A stretch of DNA of 13,360 nt from an uncultured Collinsella sp. (GCA_902475865.1 CABSBK010000007.1:1-13360); one strand, 5' to 3'; counted from the stretch's first letter, positions 1 to 7,149 are shown. A program made the numbers and translations. Notes: generated by a model from the letters alone, not told the origin.

Positions 1-49
1 GAGCAGCAAACTTAACCCCTGCCCCGGCGCCCGGCGGGCAAACCCTCCC

Positions 50-78
50 TTGTACTCTATCAAGGTAAAGTGTATGAT
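50..78 (+). promoter_or_regulatory. Candidate promoter of the amino-acid ABC operon
   Basis: A -10-like TATGAT at 73-78 lies 17 bp after a weak -35-like TTGTAC at 50-55. The position, about 57 bases upstream of the binding-protein start, suits a sigma-70-type promoter. The -10 matches five of six consensus bases and the -35 only its TTG. No competing site is visible in the first 113 bases. Confidence 0.45.
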
Positions 79-116
79 GCTGAACGTTACATGACTCACT
101 TTATCTAACTAAAGTG
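66..116 (+). promoter_or_regulatory. Operator-like TAAAGTG repeats in the operon leader
   Basis: TAAAGTG occurs at 66-72, inverted as CACTTTA at 97-103, and again at 110-116. The last two form a perfect 7-bp inverted repeat with a 6-base spacer, just before the ribosome binding site. The first copy abuts the -10 hexamer. The arrangement suits a repressor operator or an RNA hairpin in the leader. The binding protein, if any, is unknown. Confidence 0.35.
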
Positions 117-134
117 CCATCAAGGGGGAATACC

Positions 135-995
135 ATGAATACCGATATGTCTCGTCGTCAGTTTGTTGGTCTAGCCGGCTCGCTCGCCACGGTGCTTGGC
201 CTTGGTCTTGTCGGTTGCGGCGGCGGTGCCGATAAGGGCTCTGCTGCCGGATCTACCGCGGCAAAGGATGTGAAGGGCGCCGCCGAGTCCAAGAAACTCG
301 TGGTGGGCTTTGACAAGTCCTATCCTCCGTACGGCTTTGTGGGCGATGATGGCGAGTACACGGGCTTTGACCTCGACCTTGCCAAGGCCGTTGCCGATAA
401 GCAGGGCTGGGATGTCGATTACGAGGCCATCGATTGGGATGCCAAGGACACGCTGCTCAACTCCGGCGCCATCAACTGCATCTGGAACGGCTTTACCATG
501 GAGGGTCGCGAGGACGACTACACGTTCTCCGAGCCGTACATGCTCAACGAGCAGGTGCTCGTGGTCAAGAAGGATGCGGGCATCAAGAGCTGGGATGATC
601 TTGCCGGCAAGACGGTGATCACCCAGACCGATTCCGCCGCTCAGGACGTGCTCGAGGGCGATCAGAAGGATTTGGCGGCGACGTTTGCCACGCTCGACAC
701 CATCGGCGAGTACAACACGGCCTTTATGCAGCTCGAGAGTGGCGCGGTCGATGCCGTGGCGTGCGACCTTTCGATTGCTCAGTATCAGCTTGCCGCCAAG
801 CCCGATGCCTATACGCAGCTTGATAAGCCGCTGTCCAGCGAGCACTATGCCGTCGGCTTTAAGAAGGGCGACACCAAGTCGGCCGACGCCGTGACCGAGT
901 CGCTCAAGGCACTCTACGAGGACGGCACGGTCAAGGACCTGTGCGACAAGTATTCAAGCTACGGTCTATCCTTCGACAACTGGGTTTTGAAATAG
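135..995 (+). CDS. Amino-acid ABC transporter substrate-binding lipoprotein (family 3)
   Basis: Extracellular solute-binding protein, 286 aa, that captures a polar amino acid and delivers it to the permease encoded downstream. The N-terminus carries a twin-arginine motif (SRRQFVG, residues 6-12), a hydrophobic core and a lipobox ending at Cys28 (LVGC), so it is probably a Tat-exported lipoprotein. A Gly/Ala/Ser-rich linker (about 29-53) precedes the two-lobed domain. That domain starts at KLVVGFDKSYPPYGF, followed by the family motif GFDLDLAKAVA (77-87), a ligand-carboxylate-type Arg125 in MEGRED, and Asp211 in the second lobe. The ATG at 135 is chosen over an in-frame GTG at 114 because AAGGGGG lies just before it and the signal peptide begins there. 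Permease and ATPase follow on the same strand. The exact amino acid cannot be told from sequence alone. Confidence 0.93.
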   Translation: MNTDMSRRQFVGLAGSLATVLGLGLVGCGGGADKGSAAGSTAAKDVKGAAESKKLVVGFDKSYPPYGFVGDDGEYTGFDLDLAKAVADKQGWDVDYEAIDWDAKDTLLNSGAINCIWNGFTMEGREDDYTFSEPYMLNEQVLVVKKDAGIKSWDDLAGKTVITQTDSAAQDVLEGDQKDLAATFATLDTIGEYNTAFMQLESGAVDAVACDLSIAQYQLAAKPDAYTQLDKPLSSEHYAVGFKKGDTKSADAVTESLKALYEDGTVKDLCDKYSSYGLSFDNWVLK

Positions 996-1100
996 CGGCT
1001 TTCCCAGGCACCCGATTTTGCCGTTCAAACCGTCGCTTGCGTACATTTAGTACGCGGCGCTCCTCTTTCACGGCAAACTCGGGCACCTGGAAAACCCGCT
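994..1100 (+). repeat. 107-bp imperfect palindrome between binding protein and permease
   Basis: Two 51-base arms (994-1044 and 1050-1100) are inverted copies of each other, with about 35 of 51 positions matching, around a 5-base centre (ATTTA). The best-conserved blocks are AGCGG, CCAGG, TGCCG and GCGTAC. The palindrome begins inside the stop codon of the binding-protein gene and ends 45 bases before the permease start. In RNA it would fold into one long hairpin. There is no T-run, so it does not look like a standard terminator. It resembles REP-type elements between transporter genes, which can stabilise the upstream message. Confidence 0.75.
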
Positions 1101-1145
1101 TTAGTATTGGGTTCGCTGTTCTGTTGTCGCGAAAGAGAGCTTGGG

Positions 1146-1799
1146 TTGTCTATTCAGGTCATGATGCAGATGCTTGGCCAGGGATTCTTGGTCAGCTTGC
1201 AGCTGTTTGTGCTGACGCTGCTCGGGTCGATTCCGCTGGGAATCCCCGTGGCGTTCATGCGCATGAGCAAAATTGCGCCGCTTCGCTGGATCGCGCGTAT
1301 CTATATTTCGGTGATGCGTGGCACGCCGCTCATGCTACAGATGTTCGCCATCTACTTTGCCCCGTACTACGTGTTCGGCATCTCGCTCACGCCCGATTCC
1401 AAATGGACGGCATGCGTCGTGGCGTTCATCATCAACTACGCCGGCTACTTTGCCGAAATCTATCGCTCGGGCTTGCAGTCCATTCCGCGTGGTCAATACG
1501 AGGCAGCCGAGGTGCTGGGCTATTCGCGCATGCAGACGTTTCTGTATATCGTGATGCCGCAGGTCGCCAAGCGTATTCTGCCGGCGATGGGCAACGAGAT
1601 CATTACGCTGGTCAAGGACACGTCGCTGGCGTTTGCCATTGGCGTGGGCGAGATGTTCTCGACCGCCAAGGCGCTGGTTGCCTCGCAAGTGAGCATGGTG
1701 CCGTTTGCAATTGCGGCACTGATCTACTGGGTCTTTAACTTTGTGGTCGAGATGCTGCTGGGTGCCGCCGAAAAGAAGCTGGACTATTATCATGACTAA
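1146..1799 (+). CDS. Amino-acid ABC transporter permease (HisM/GlnP type)
   Basis: Inner-membrane permease, 217 aa, of the polar amino-acid uptake family. Hydrophobic segments lie at about 12-36, 62-78, 88-104, 160-175 and 183-206. The family features RGTP (58-61) and the cytoplasmic EAA loop (about 119-140, EAAEVLGYSR... IVMPQ) are present; the loop docks on the ATPase. The start is taken as TTG at 1146, because GAAAGAGAG ends 6 bases before it and the predicted N-terminus then matches the usual length. An upstream in-frame TTG at 1107 lies next to the palindrome and has no such site; ATG at 1161 is the main alternative. The gap of 150 bases after the binding-protein gene is filled mostly by the long palindrome. 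The 3' end overlaps the ATPase gene by 8 bases, indicating translational coupling. Confidence 0.9.
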   Translation: MSIQVMMQMLGQGFLVSLQLFVLTLLGSIPLGIPVAFMRMSKIAPLRWIARIYISVMRGTPLMLQMFAIYFAPYYVFGISLTPDSKWTACVVAFIINYAGYFAEIYRSGLQSIPRGQYEAAEVLGYSRMQTFLYIVMPQVAKRILPAMGNEIITLVKDTSLAFAIGVGEMFSTAKALVASQVSMVPFAIAALIYWVFNFVVEMLLGAAEKKLDYYHD

Positions 1800-2556
1800 T
1801 TCGGTGATGAAAATCGAAAGCGCGCGCAAGGCGTTTGGCGGCAATGAGGTGCTCAAGGATATTTCACTCGAGGTCAAGCGCGGCGAGGTTGTGGCGATTA
1901 TCGGACCTTCGGGTGGCGGTAAGTCCACGCTGCTGCGCTGTGCCACGCTGCTCGAGACGCTCGACGGCGGCTCGCTTTCGTTTGGTGACCTTGCGGTTGC
2001 GACGGATGCGGGATCGGGTGCGATATATGCGAAGGGAGATGTTCCCAAGCAAGCGCGTTCGCGTTTTGGTCTGGTGTTCCAGAACTACAATCTGTTCCCG
2101 CACTATACCGTGATGAAAAACATCACCGATGCGCCGATTCGCGTGCTTAAGCGTCCGCGCGAACAGGCGGAAGCCCGCGCTCGCGAGCTGATTGCACAAA
2201 TGGGGCTGACGGGCAACGAGAACAAGGTGCCGTGTGAGCTTTCGGGCGGTCAGCAACAGCGCGTGAGTATTGCCCGCGCGCTGGCGCTCGATCCGGAAAT
2301 CTTATTCTTTGACGAGCCGACCTCGGCGCTCGACCCCGAGCTGACGGCCGAGGTGCTGCGTGTCATTAAGGACCTGGCGGCGCAGAATATGACGATGGTG
2401 ATCGTGACGCACGCGATGCAGTTTGCGCGCGATGTTGCCGACCGCGTGGTCTTTATGGACGGCGGTCGTATTGTCGAGGAGGGTCCTGCCGAGCAGGTCA
2501 TCGACCATCCGCGCGAGCGGCGTACCCGTGAGTTCTTGAGCCGTATCGAGGGGTAG
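1792..2556 (+). CDS. Amino-acid ABC transporter ATP-binding protein (GlnQ/HisP type)
   Basis: Cytoplasmic ATPase, 254 aa, that powers the importer. All nucleotide-binding motifs are intact: Walker A GPSGGGKST (38-46), Q-loop Gln97 in VFQNYNLFPH, signature LSGGQQQR (150-157), Walker B ILFFDEP (170-176) with catalytic Glu175, D-loop SALD, and switch His207 in VTHAM. These sequences are typical of the polar amino-acid subfamily. The ATG at 1792 overlaps the permease stop (ATGACTAA), which favours it over the ATG at 1807; no strong ribosome binding site is visible, as expected for coupled translation. A strong terminator follows. The protein could also serve the second binding-protein/permease pair at 9644-11206, which has no ATPase of its own; that is inference. 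Confidence 0.95.
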   Translation: MTNSVMKIESARKAFGGNEVLKDISLEVKRGEVVAIIGPSGGGKSTLLRCATLLETLDGGSLSFGDLAVATDAGSGAIYAKGDVPKQARSRFGLVFQNYNLFPHYTVMKNITDAPIRVLKRPREQAEARARELIAQMGLTGNENKVPCELSGGQQQRVSIARALALDPEILFFDEPTSALDPELTAEVLRVIKDLAAQNMTMVIVTHAMQFARDVADRVVFMDGGRIVEEGPAEQVIDHPRERRTREFLSRIEG

Positions 2557-2591
2557 GCTCAGCTATTTGCTCAACTATTAATTGAGGCGAA

Positions 2592-2630
2592 GCCGCCGCA
2601 GGTCTTACGGCCTGCGGCGGCATTTTGTTT
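2592..2630 (+). terminator. Rho-independent terminator of the ABC operon
   Basis: A perfect 11-bp GC-rich stem, GCCGCCGCAGG (2592-2602) with CCTGCGGCGGC (2611-2621), and an 8-base loop are followed by ATTTTGTTT. The stop codon of the ATPase gene lies 36 bases upstream. Confidence 0.9.
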
Positions 2631-2866
2631 GCATCGGCGGGGTCCAATAATCGCCTCGCATGCGTTCCCCTTCCTCTCGCCGCCCGTATTCATACGTGCG
2701 CCGAAAGGTATGCATGGACAGCCGCCCGTGAGGGTAGGGTGGTGGCATAGGACATTTGGAGGGTGAGTCGGCTCGGCTGCCGACCATGCTGCTCCCGGGA
2801 CGGCACCGACCGCGAACTCTCCCCGTTGGCGTCGCGCATTGCGCGCGGCCCTGCAAGGAGGTCATC
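2631..2866 (+). other. Leader of the EF-G-like gene
   Basis: About 236 bases without a convincing gene. Several short inverted repeats are visible: CATAC/GTATG (2694-2712), GTCGGC/GCCGAC (2767-2784) and GCGC/GCGC near 2834-2846. A promoter could be TTGTTT (2625-2630) with AATAAT (2646-2651), but the 15-bp spacing is short and TTGTTT lies in the preceding terminator tail. A strong ribosome binding site AAGGAGG (2855-2861) ends the leader. No known riboswitch class was recognised. Confidence 0.4.
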
Positions 2867-4942
2867 ATGGGTGCTCCCAAGACCGGCAATGTAAGGAACG
2901 TGGTGCTCGTAGGCCAAGGCGGGGTGGGCAAGACTTCACTCGCCGAGGCCATGCTCCACCTTTCCGGCAAGACCGCCCGCCTGGGCGGCCACGACGGCAC
3001 CAAGCCCACGCTCGACTATGACCCCGAAGAGGTCAAGCGTTCATTCTCCATCTCGACGACCATCGCGCCGATCGACTGGAAGGGCGCCCGCATCAACGTG
3101 CTCGACGCCCCGTGCTACCCCGATTTTATCGGCGACGCCTTTGCTGCGATGAGCGTCTGCGAGACGGCTCTGTTTGTGGTTGACGCCGAGGCCGGTCCGC
3201 AGCCTACGACCGTCAAGCTTTGGTATGCGGCGGAGGATCTGCGTCTGGCGCGTGCGGTGTTCGTGAACCGTCTGTCGCGCTCCGAGGCCAGCTTTACGAC
3301 CACCATGGACCTGCTGCAGGAGCGCTTTGGCACGCGCCTGGGCGCCGTGACCCTTCCCTGGGGCGAGGGCGAGGACTTTGACGGCATTATCGACCTGGTG
3401 CGCATGAAGGCGCGCCATTGCGACGGTACCGAAGCCGTTGAGTCGGAGATTCCCGAGGAGTATCGTGCCCAGGCTGAGGAGGCCCATGACCATCTGTGCG
3501 AGCTGGTGGCCGAGGCTGACGACGAGCTGATGATGAAGTACTTGGAAGGCGAGGAGACGCTGACGCAGGAGGAGCTTGAAGGCCTGCTGTCGAAGGCGAT
3601 CGCCGAGCGCATCTTTGTGCCGGTCTTTGCGGGCGATTGCATTAAGGAACAGGGCGTCAACTCGCTGATGGATGACATCGCGACGTACTTCCCAGCGCCG
3701 ACCGACTACGGCGAGATGCCGCTTATCGATGGCGATTCGCTCAAGATTTCGAGCGATGATGACCGTCCGGTGGCGTTTGTGTTTAAGACGCTGGCCGATC
3801 CGCAGCAGGGCCGCATCAGCTTTATCAAGGTGCTGACGGGCACGCTTGAGCCGGGCCTTGAGCTGGTCAACGCGCGCACCCGCAAGAGCGATCGTCTGGC
3901 TCACCTGTATGTGATGTGCGGCCGCGACATGACCGAAGTCGGTCACGCCTATGCCGGCGACATTATCGTGGCGCCCAAGTTGGCGGTAGAGACGGGTGAC
4001 ACGCTTTCCATTACCGGTAAGGTCGAGGCGGCGGCGTTTAAGTTCCCCAACTCGCAGTACCGCATTGCCATTGAGGCCGAGAATCGCGGCGACGAAGAGA
4101 AGCTCTACACGTTTATTGAGAAGGCCTGCAAGGCTGATCCGACCATGAGCATCGATCGTGACGAGGAGACCGGCCAGACCATCATTTCGGCGGTGGGTGA
4201 GGCGCAGGTTTCGGTGCTGCTCAACCGTTTGGAGGATCGTACCAAGGTCGTGGCCAAAAGCGTGCCGATCCGCATTCCGTATCGCGAGACCATCCGCCGC
4301 ACGGCGAGTGCCCAGGGCCGCCACAAGAAGCAGACTGGCGGTGCCGGTCAGTATGGCGACTGCTGGCTGCGCGTTGAGCCGCTCATTGGACCCGACGGCA
4401 CGAGCGATGGCTATGAGTTTGTGGACGAGGTCGTAGGTGGCCGTATTCCGCGCTCGCTGATCCCCGCCGTGGACAAGGGTGTCCAGGAGACCATGAAGGA
4501 CGGCATCATTGCCGGCTACCCGCTCACGGGCATTCGCGTGGCTGTGTACGACGGTTCGTATCACAGCGTCGACTCCAACGAGATGGCGTTTCGTGCGGCG
4601 GCCCGCATCGGCCTGCGCAAGGCATGCGCCGATGCCGACCCGGTGGTGCTGGAGCCCATCGAGGAAATTACGGTGACTATCCCCGAGAGCTACGCCGGCG
4701 CCGTGATGGGCGACATCTCGGCCTCGCGCGGTCGCGTGACGGGCATGGAGACCGATGAGCGCGGCGACACCGTGGTCATCGCCCAGGCACCTCTCGCCGA
4801 GCTGACGGATTACTCGACGCGCCTGCGCTCTATCACGCGCGGCACGGGCGACTTTACCATGAAGCCCGCCGGCTACGAGCAGGTTCCTTATGACGTTCAG
4901 GCCAAGCTGGTCGAGCGCTATGAGGAAGGCCGCGCCAAGTAG
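2867..4942 (+). CDS. EF-G-like translation-factor paralogue with degenerate GTPase motifs
   Basis: 691 aa, full EF-G length and domain order: G domain about 8-280, domain II about 300-385, domain III about 395-470, domain IV about 475-600 (TGGAGQYGD at 490-498, GYEFVDEVVGG), and domain V about 600-675. EF-G moves tRNA and mRNA through the ribosome; this one is not the canonical copy. The P-loop GQGGVGKT (16-23) is intact. Switch II reads DAPCYPDF (80-87) instead of DTPGHVDF, so both the Gly and the catalytic His are replaced. The G4 motif reads NRLS (134-137) instead of NKxD, losing the Asp that specifies guanine. It belongs near the EF-G-like/EF-G2 paralogues rather than fusA. The ATG at 2867 is chosen because of AAGGAGG upstream; an in-frame TTG at 2756 would place the structured leader inside the protein. 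Function is unknown. Confidence 0.88.
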   Translation: MGAPKTGNVRNVVLVGQGGVGKTSLAEAMLHLSGKTARLGGHDGTKPTLDYDPEEVKRSFSISTTIAPIDWKGARINVLDAPCYPDFIGDAFAAMSVCETALFVVDAEAGPQPTTVKLWYAAEDLRLARAVFVNRLSRSEASFTTTMDLLQERFGTRLGAVTLPWGEGEDFDGIIDLVRMKARHCDGTEAVESEIPEEYRAQAEEAHDHLCELVAEADDELMMKYLEGEETLTQEELEGLLSKAIAERIFVPVFAGDCIKEQGVNSLMDDIATYFPAPTDYGEMPLIDGDSLKISSDDDRPVAFVFKTLADPQQGRISFIKVLTGTLEPGLELVNARTRKSDRLAHLYVMCGRDMTEVGHAYAGDIIVAPKLAVETGDTLSITGKVEAAAFKFPNSQYRIAIEAENRGDEEKLYTFIEKACKADPTMSIDRDEETGQTIISAVGEAQVSVLLNRLEDRTKVVAKSVPIRIPYRETIRRTASAQGRHKKQTGGAGQYGDCWLRVEPLIGPDGTSDGYEFVDEVVGGRIPRSLIPAVDKGVQETMKDGIIAGYPLTGIRVAVYDGSYHSVDSNEMAFRAAARIGLRKACADADPVVLEPIEEITVTIPESYAGAVMGDISASRGRVTGMETDERGDTVVIAQAPLAELTDYSTRLRSITRGTGDFTMKPAGYEQVPYDVQAKLVERYEEGRAK

Positions 4943-4977
4943 CGTGGGACTTTGCCTGCAATGTAGGTGCTGACGAA

Positions 4978-5012
4978 AAGGCCGCCCTGGGTAACCGGGG
5001 CGGCCTTATTTG
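4978..5012. terminator. Bidirectional terminator between EF-G-like and nuclease genes
   Basis: A perfect 10-bp stem, AAGGCCGCCC (4978-4987) with GGGCGGCCTT (4998-5007), and a 10-base loop. On the + strand it is followed by ATTTGAT; on the - strand the stem runs into TTTTCG. It lies between two convergent genes and can serve both. Confidence 0.85.
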
Positions 5013-5048
5013 ATCCCTTGGGGACGGAGGAAAACGGATCATTTTTTG
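5011..5048 (+). repeat. Second hairpin with T-run (TGATCC/GGATCA)
   Basis: TGATCC (5011-5016) pairs with GGATCA (5036-5041) across a 19-base loop containing GGGGACGGAGG, followed by six T (5042-5047). It abuts the main terminator. It may be a back-up terminator or a small dispersed palindrome. Confidence 0.45.
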
Positions 5049-5070
5049 GTTACGGGCGGCGCGGTCGGCC

Positions 5071-6054
5071 CTAGTCTCCCGAGGCCTGATTGCGGCCGGT
5101 GGCGTAGTCGATCTGCACGTGCGGCTGCAGGTTGTAGCAATATACGTGGAAGCAGAGGGTCTTGCCGTGGTCCTCGACCGATTGCGCCTCAAGGCGCACG
5201 CCGCGGCAGACAAGTTCCTCTTCGTTGTACATGGGCGTGACGCGATAGAGCACATGGTTGCCCGTATCGCGAATATAGTTGAGAATCTGCTCTTCAAACG
5301 GTAGCATGCCCGTCTCGTTGAGATAGCGCGTGCCGGTGAGGAGATTCTTGCGGTTGGCGTTTTCGCCGCAGAGCGACCAGGCGATGAGGTGGCAGCGGTT
5401 GTAGAGGCTCTGGCCCGGAATAAAGTCGTAGCGCTGCTGGCGCCATCCGGCGGGATGGATGCGCGAGATATCGCCGCGCTCGCCTTGGCCGAGCGATTCG
5501 GGGCCCACGCAGGCGAGCGCTTTGCGAGTGCGGCCCAAGCTGTCGAGTTTGGAGAACTTCTTAAAGCAACCCTCTTCTGTAGCGCGCTCGTATTCATCGA
5601 GCGTAAACGACGGTGTGCCGAGCGGGTGCGTGCTGTCGGCGCGCAGGGCAACATAGGGGTTACCCGCGTAGTCGGGAATGCTGCTGAGATATACGCCGCG
5701 GGCGCGGTCGAGATCGGGGTTTTCGACCTCGTCGATGGGGGTGGCGGCGCTGTCCGCGGAACCGTCGTCACCGGTGTCGGTTGCGGCGGAATCGGAGTCA
5801 TCGCCAGAGTCTTTACTATTTTGGGAGTCCGAGGAGCTCGCTGTTCCCGATTCGAGCCGGGCAACCAGGTCCGCTTCGTCGTCGGTACGGCTGGGACTCT
5901 CGCTTTGTTTTTCGGCCAGAGCCGCTGCCTGCTCATCGCTTTGCGGCGACAACAGCTTGGGCGCTCCGTCGAGCGACCCTGTGAACAGCGCAAACCCCAG
6001 CACCACGGCGGTGCCGATGGAAAGTACTTGCTTGTGGGCGGACTTGCGTGACAT
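5071..6054 (-). CDS. Secreted DNA/RNA non-specific endonuclease (EndA-like)
   Basis: 327 aa nuclease, exported or membrane-anchored. A basic N-terminus (SRKSAHK) and one hydrophobic segment (about 10-27) form a signal peptide or anchor. A low-complexity Ser/Asp/Ala-rich linker (about 50-112) follows, then the catalytic domain (about 115-320). The active site reads YNRCHLIAWSL (218-228, His222 as general base) followed by GENANRKNLLTGTRY (230-244), whose Asn residues suit metal binding; the end is FHVYCYNLQPHVQIDYATG. This matches the streptococcal EndA/DNA-entry nuclease branch, with NRCH in place of the DRGH of Serratia nuclease. The ATG at 6054 has AGGAG about 6 bases upstream. It probably degrades external nucleic acid for nutrients; a role in DNA uptake is possible, but no competence gene is nearby. 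Confidence 0.9.
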   Translation of the reverse strand: MSRKSAHKQVLSIGTAVVLGFALFTGSLDGAPKLLSPQSDEQAAALAEKQSESPSRTDDEADLVARLESGTASSSDSQNSKDSGDDSDSAATDTGDDGSADSAATPIDEVENPDLDRARGVYLSSIPDYAGNPYVALRADSTHPLGTPSFTLDEYERATEEGCFKKFSKLDSLGRTRKALACVGPESLGQGERGDISRIHPAGWRQQRYDFIPGQSLYNRCHLIAWSLCGENANRKNLLTGTRYLNETGMLPFEEQILNYIRDTGNHVLYRVTPMYNEEELVCRGVRLEAQSVEDHGKTLCFHVYCYNLQPHVQIDYATGRNQASGD

Positions 6055-6140
6055 GGAGGCTCCTGGATGGACGGTTGGGGGCCTACCAGTCTAGCAGGAG
6101 CCGGCAGAGGCCGTCCCGCCGAACAAATACTTAACTTCTC

Positions 6141-6181
6141 CAAGGAAAAGGGCCGCGACGCCATATAGACGTCGTGGCCCT
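6141..6181 (-). terminator. Terminator of the larE-like gene
   Basis: A 12-bp stem (6149-6160 with 6170-6181, one G-T wobble) and a 9-base loop. Read on the - strand it is followed by TTTTCC, about 56 bases after the larE-like stop codon. The next gene on this strand (nuclease) starts at 6054 and is therefore probably transcribed separately. Confidence 0.8.
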
Positions 6182-6192
6182 GCCTGCATTTC

Positions 6193-6238
6193 CCCAGATA
6201 AAACCTGCCAAAATAAACCTGTCCCTTTTTGGCAGGTT
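6193..6238. repeat. REP-like palindrome, copy 1 (inverted relative to 9226-9271)
   Basis: The arms AAAACCTGCCAA (6200-6211) and TTGGCAGGTT (6229-6238) form a 10-bp inverted repeat. The block 6193-6220 is identical over 28 bases to the reverse complement of 9244-9271, and the outer AACCTGCCAA is also shared; only the 8 or so bases between differ. The repeat overlaps the stop codon of the larE-like gene by 2 bases. Confidence 0.8.
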
Positions 6239-7115
6239 ACTGATTCATGTTGCCGTGGATGTAGGGGGTGACCTCGGGGGAGATATGGCCGCAGCCCAGC
6301 TCGCGCAGCGCAGACTCGATGGCGGCGGGCAGCGGGGTCTTGCCCTTGGCATCGACGGCGCCGCCGCCGAGTGCGGCAATCTTAGCGACATCTGCGGGAG
6401 CGGCTTCGATATGCATGCAGCCGCCGACCAAGCGCGCGCGAACCTGTGCCAGACCAAGATCGTGCAGGTAATCCTCGCAGGCGCGGATCAAATCGACCTT
6501 CTCGCGCGTAAGCTCCTCGCCCGTGGGGACGCGCGTGGCAAGACAGGCTCCCGCCGGCAGGCTCCAAACGGGATAACCCCATGCACGCAGCAGCTCGCGC
6601 TCTTCGTTCTTGGTAAAGCCGACCTCCATGAGAGGGGAGCGTACGCCGAGCTCTTCTGCCGCGCGCATGCCGGGGCGGTAGTCACCGCGATCGCTTGCAT
6701 TGCTGCCATCGATGACGGTGGGAAAGCCGAGCGACTTGGCGTGGTTGACGATGGCGGTAAAGCCGGCGTGCTTGCAGTGGTAGCAGCGATTGGCGTCGTT
6801 GCAGGCTACTTGGGGGAGCTGCAGCTGATCGACCGAAAGATTGAGCACGGGGAGCTTAAAATGCGGTCCCTCATTGGTTTGCCCGTCAACGGACCGCTCA
6901 AACGAGGTCTGCTCGGGCGTGCCGATGAGCGGCGTGGTGAGGTGAACGAGAAGCGTGTCGGCAGGTATGATACGGGCGCAGACCGCGGCCAAAAAGCTGC
7001 TGTCGACGCCACCGGAAAAGCCGATGGCGACGCGTCCGTATGCCAAAAGCAACTGCTCGAGCGTCGCGAGTTTGTCCTGAAGCTCCTCTGCAGGTGCAGT
7101 AGTGTCTGAAAGCAT
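6237..7115 (-). CDS. larE: LarE-family ATP-dependent sulfur transferase
   Basis: 292 aa PP-loop ATP pyrophosphatase. LarE adenylates a pyridinium dicarboxylate carboxyl group and inserts sulfur, making the nickel-pincer cofactor of lactate racemase and relatives. Visible motifs: PP-loop SGGVDSS (34-40), NRCYHCK with Cys111 and Cys114, DGSNASDRGDYRPGMRAAEELGVRSPL (136-162, strongly LarE-like), and PAGACLATRVPTGE with Cys191 at the sulfur-donor position. CxxC plus this third Cys matches the three-cysteine LarE type proposed to hold an iron-sulfur cluster and act catalytically, unlike the single-Cys sacrificial enzyme of Lactobacillus plantarum. The ATG at 7115 has AAGGA 8 bases upstream. No larA, larB or larC is present in the window, so the substrate could differ. 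Confidence 0.87.
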   Translation of the reverse strand: MLSDTTAPAEELQDKLATLEQLLLAYGRVAIGFSGGVDSSFLAAVCARIIPADTLLVHLTTPLIGTPEQTSFERSVDGQTNEGPHFKLPVLNLSVDQLQLPQVACNDANRCYHCKHAGFTAIVNHAKSLGFPTVIDGSNASDRGDYRPGMRAAEELGVRSPLMEVGFTKNEERELLRAWGYPVWSLPAGACLATRVPTGEELTREKVDLIRACEDYLHDLGLAQVRARLVGGCMHIEAAPADVAKIAALGGGAVDAKGKTPLPAAIESALRELGCGHISPEVTPYIHGNMNQ

Positions 7116-7149
7116 GAAACGATCCTTACCATTGAGTACTCGGTTGAAA

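Noticed and set aside
994..1100. Transcription terminator ending the first lipoprotein gene
   Set aside because: The palindrome is long but imperfect and has no T-run, and the permease and ATPase genes behind it have no convincing promoter of their own.
2756..2866. N-terminal extension of the EF-G-like protein from an in-frame TTG
   Set aside because: The AAGGAGG site fits the ATG at 2867, and the G domain begins directly after it; the upstream translation is not like any EF-G.
3041..4564. Long open frame on the - strand opposite the EF-G-like gene
   Set aside because: It mirrors a clear EF-G-family coding frame, has a low-complexity His/Arg/Leu-rich translation and no recognisable domain; such frames are common opposite GC-rich genes.
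2867..4942. Tetracycline-resistance ribosomal protection protein (Tet(M) type)
   Set aside because: Overall architecture is EF-G-like, but no Tet-specific motif was recognised, and the degenerate switch II and G4 motifs argue against a standard Tet protein. A protective role cannot be excluded.
5010..5240. Small + strand open frame opposite the nuclease 3' end
   Set aside because: It lacks a ribosome binding site and any recognisable motif and overlaps the well-supported nuclease gene.
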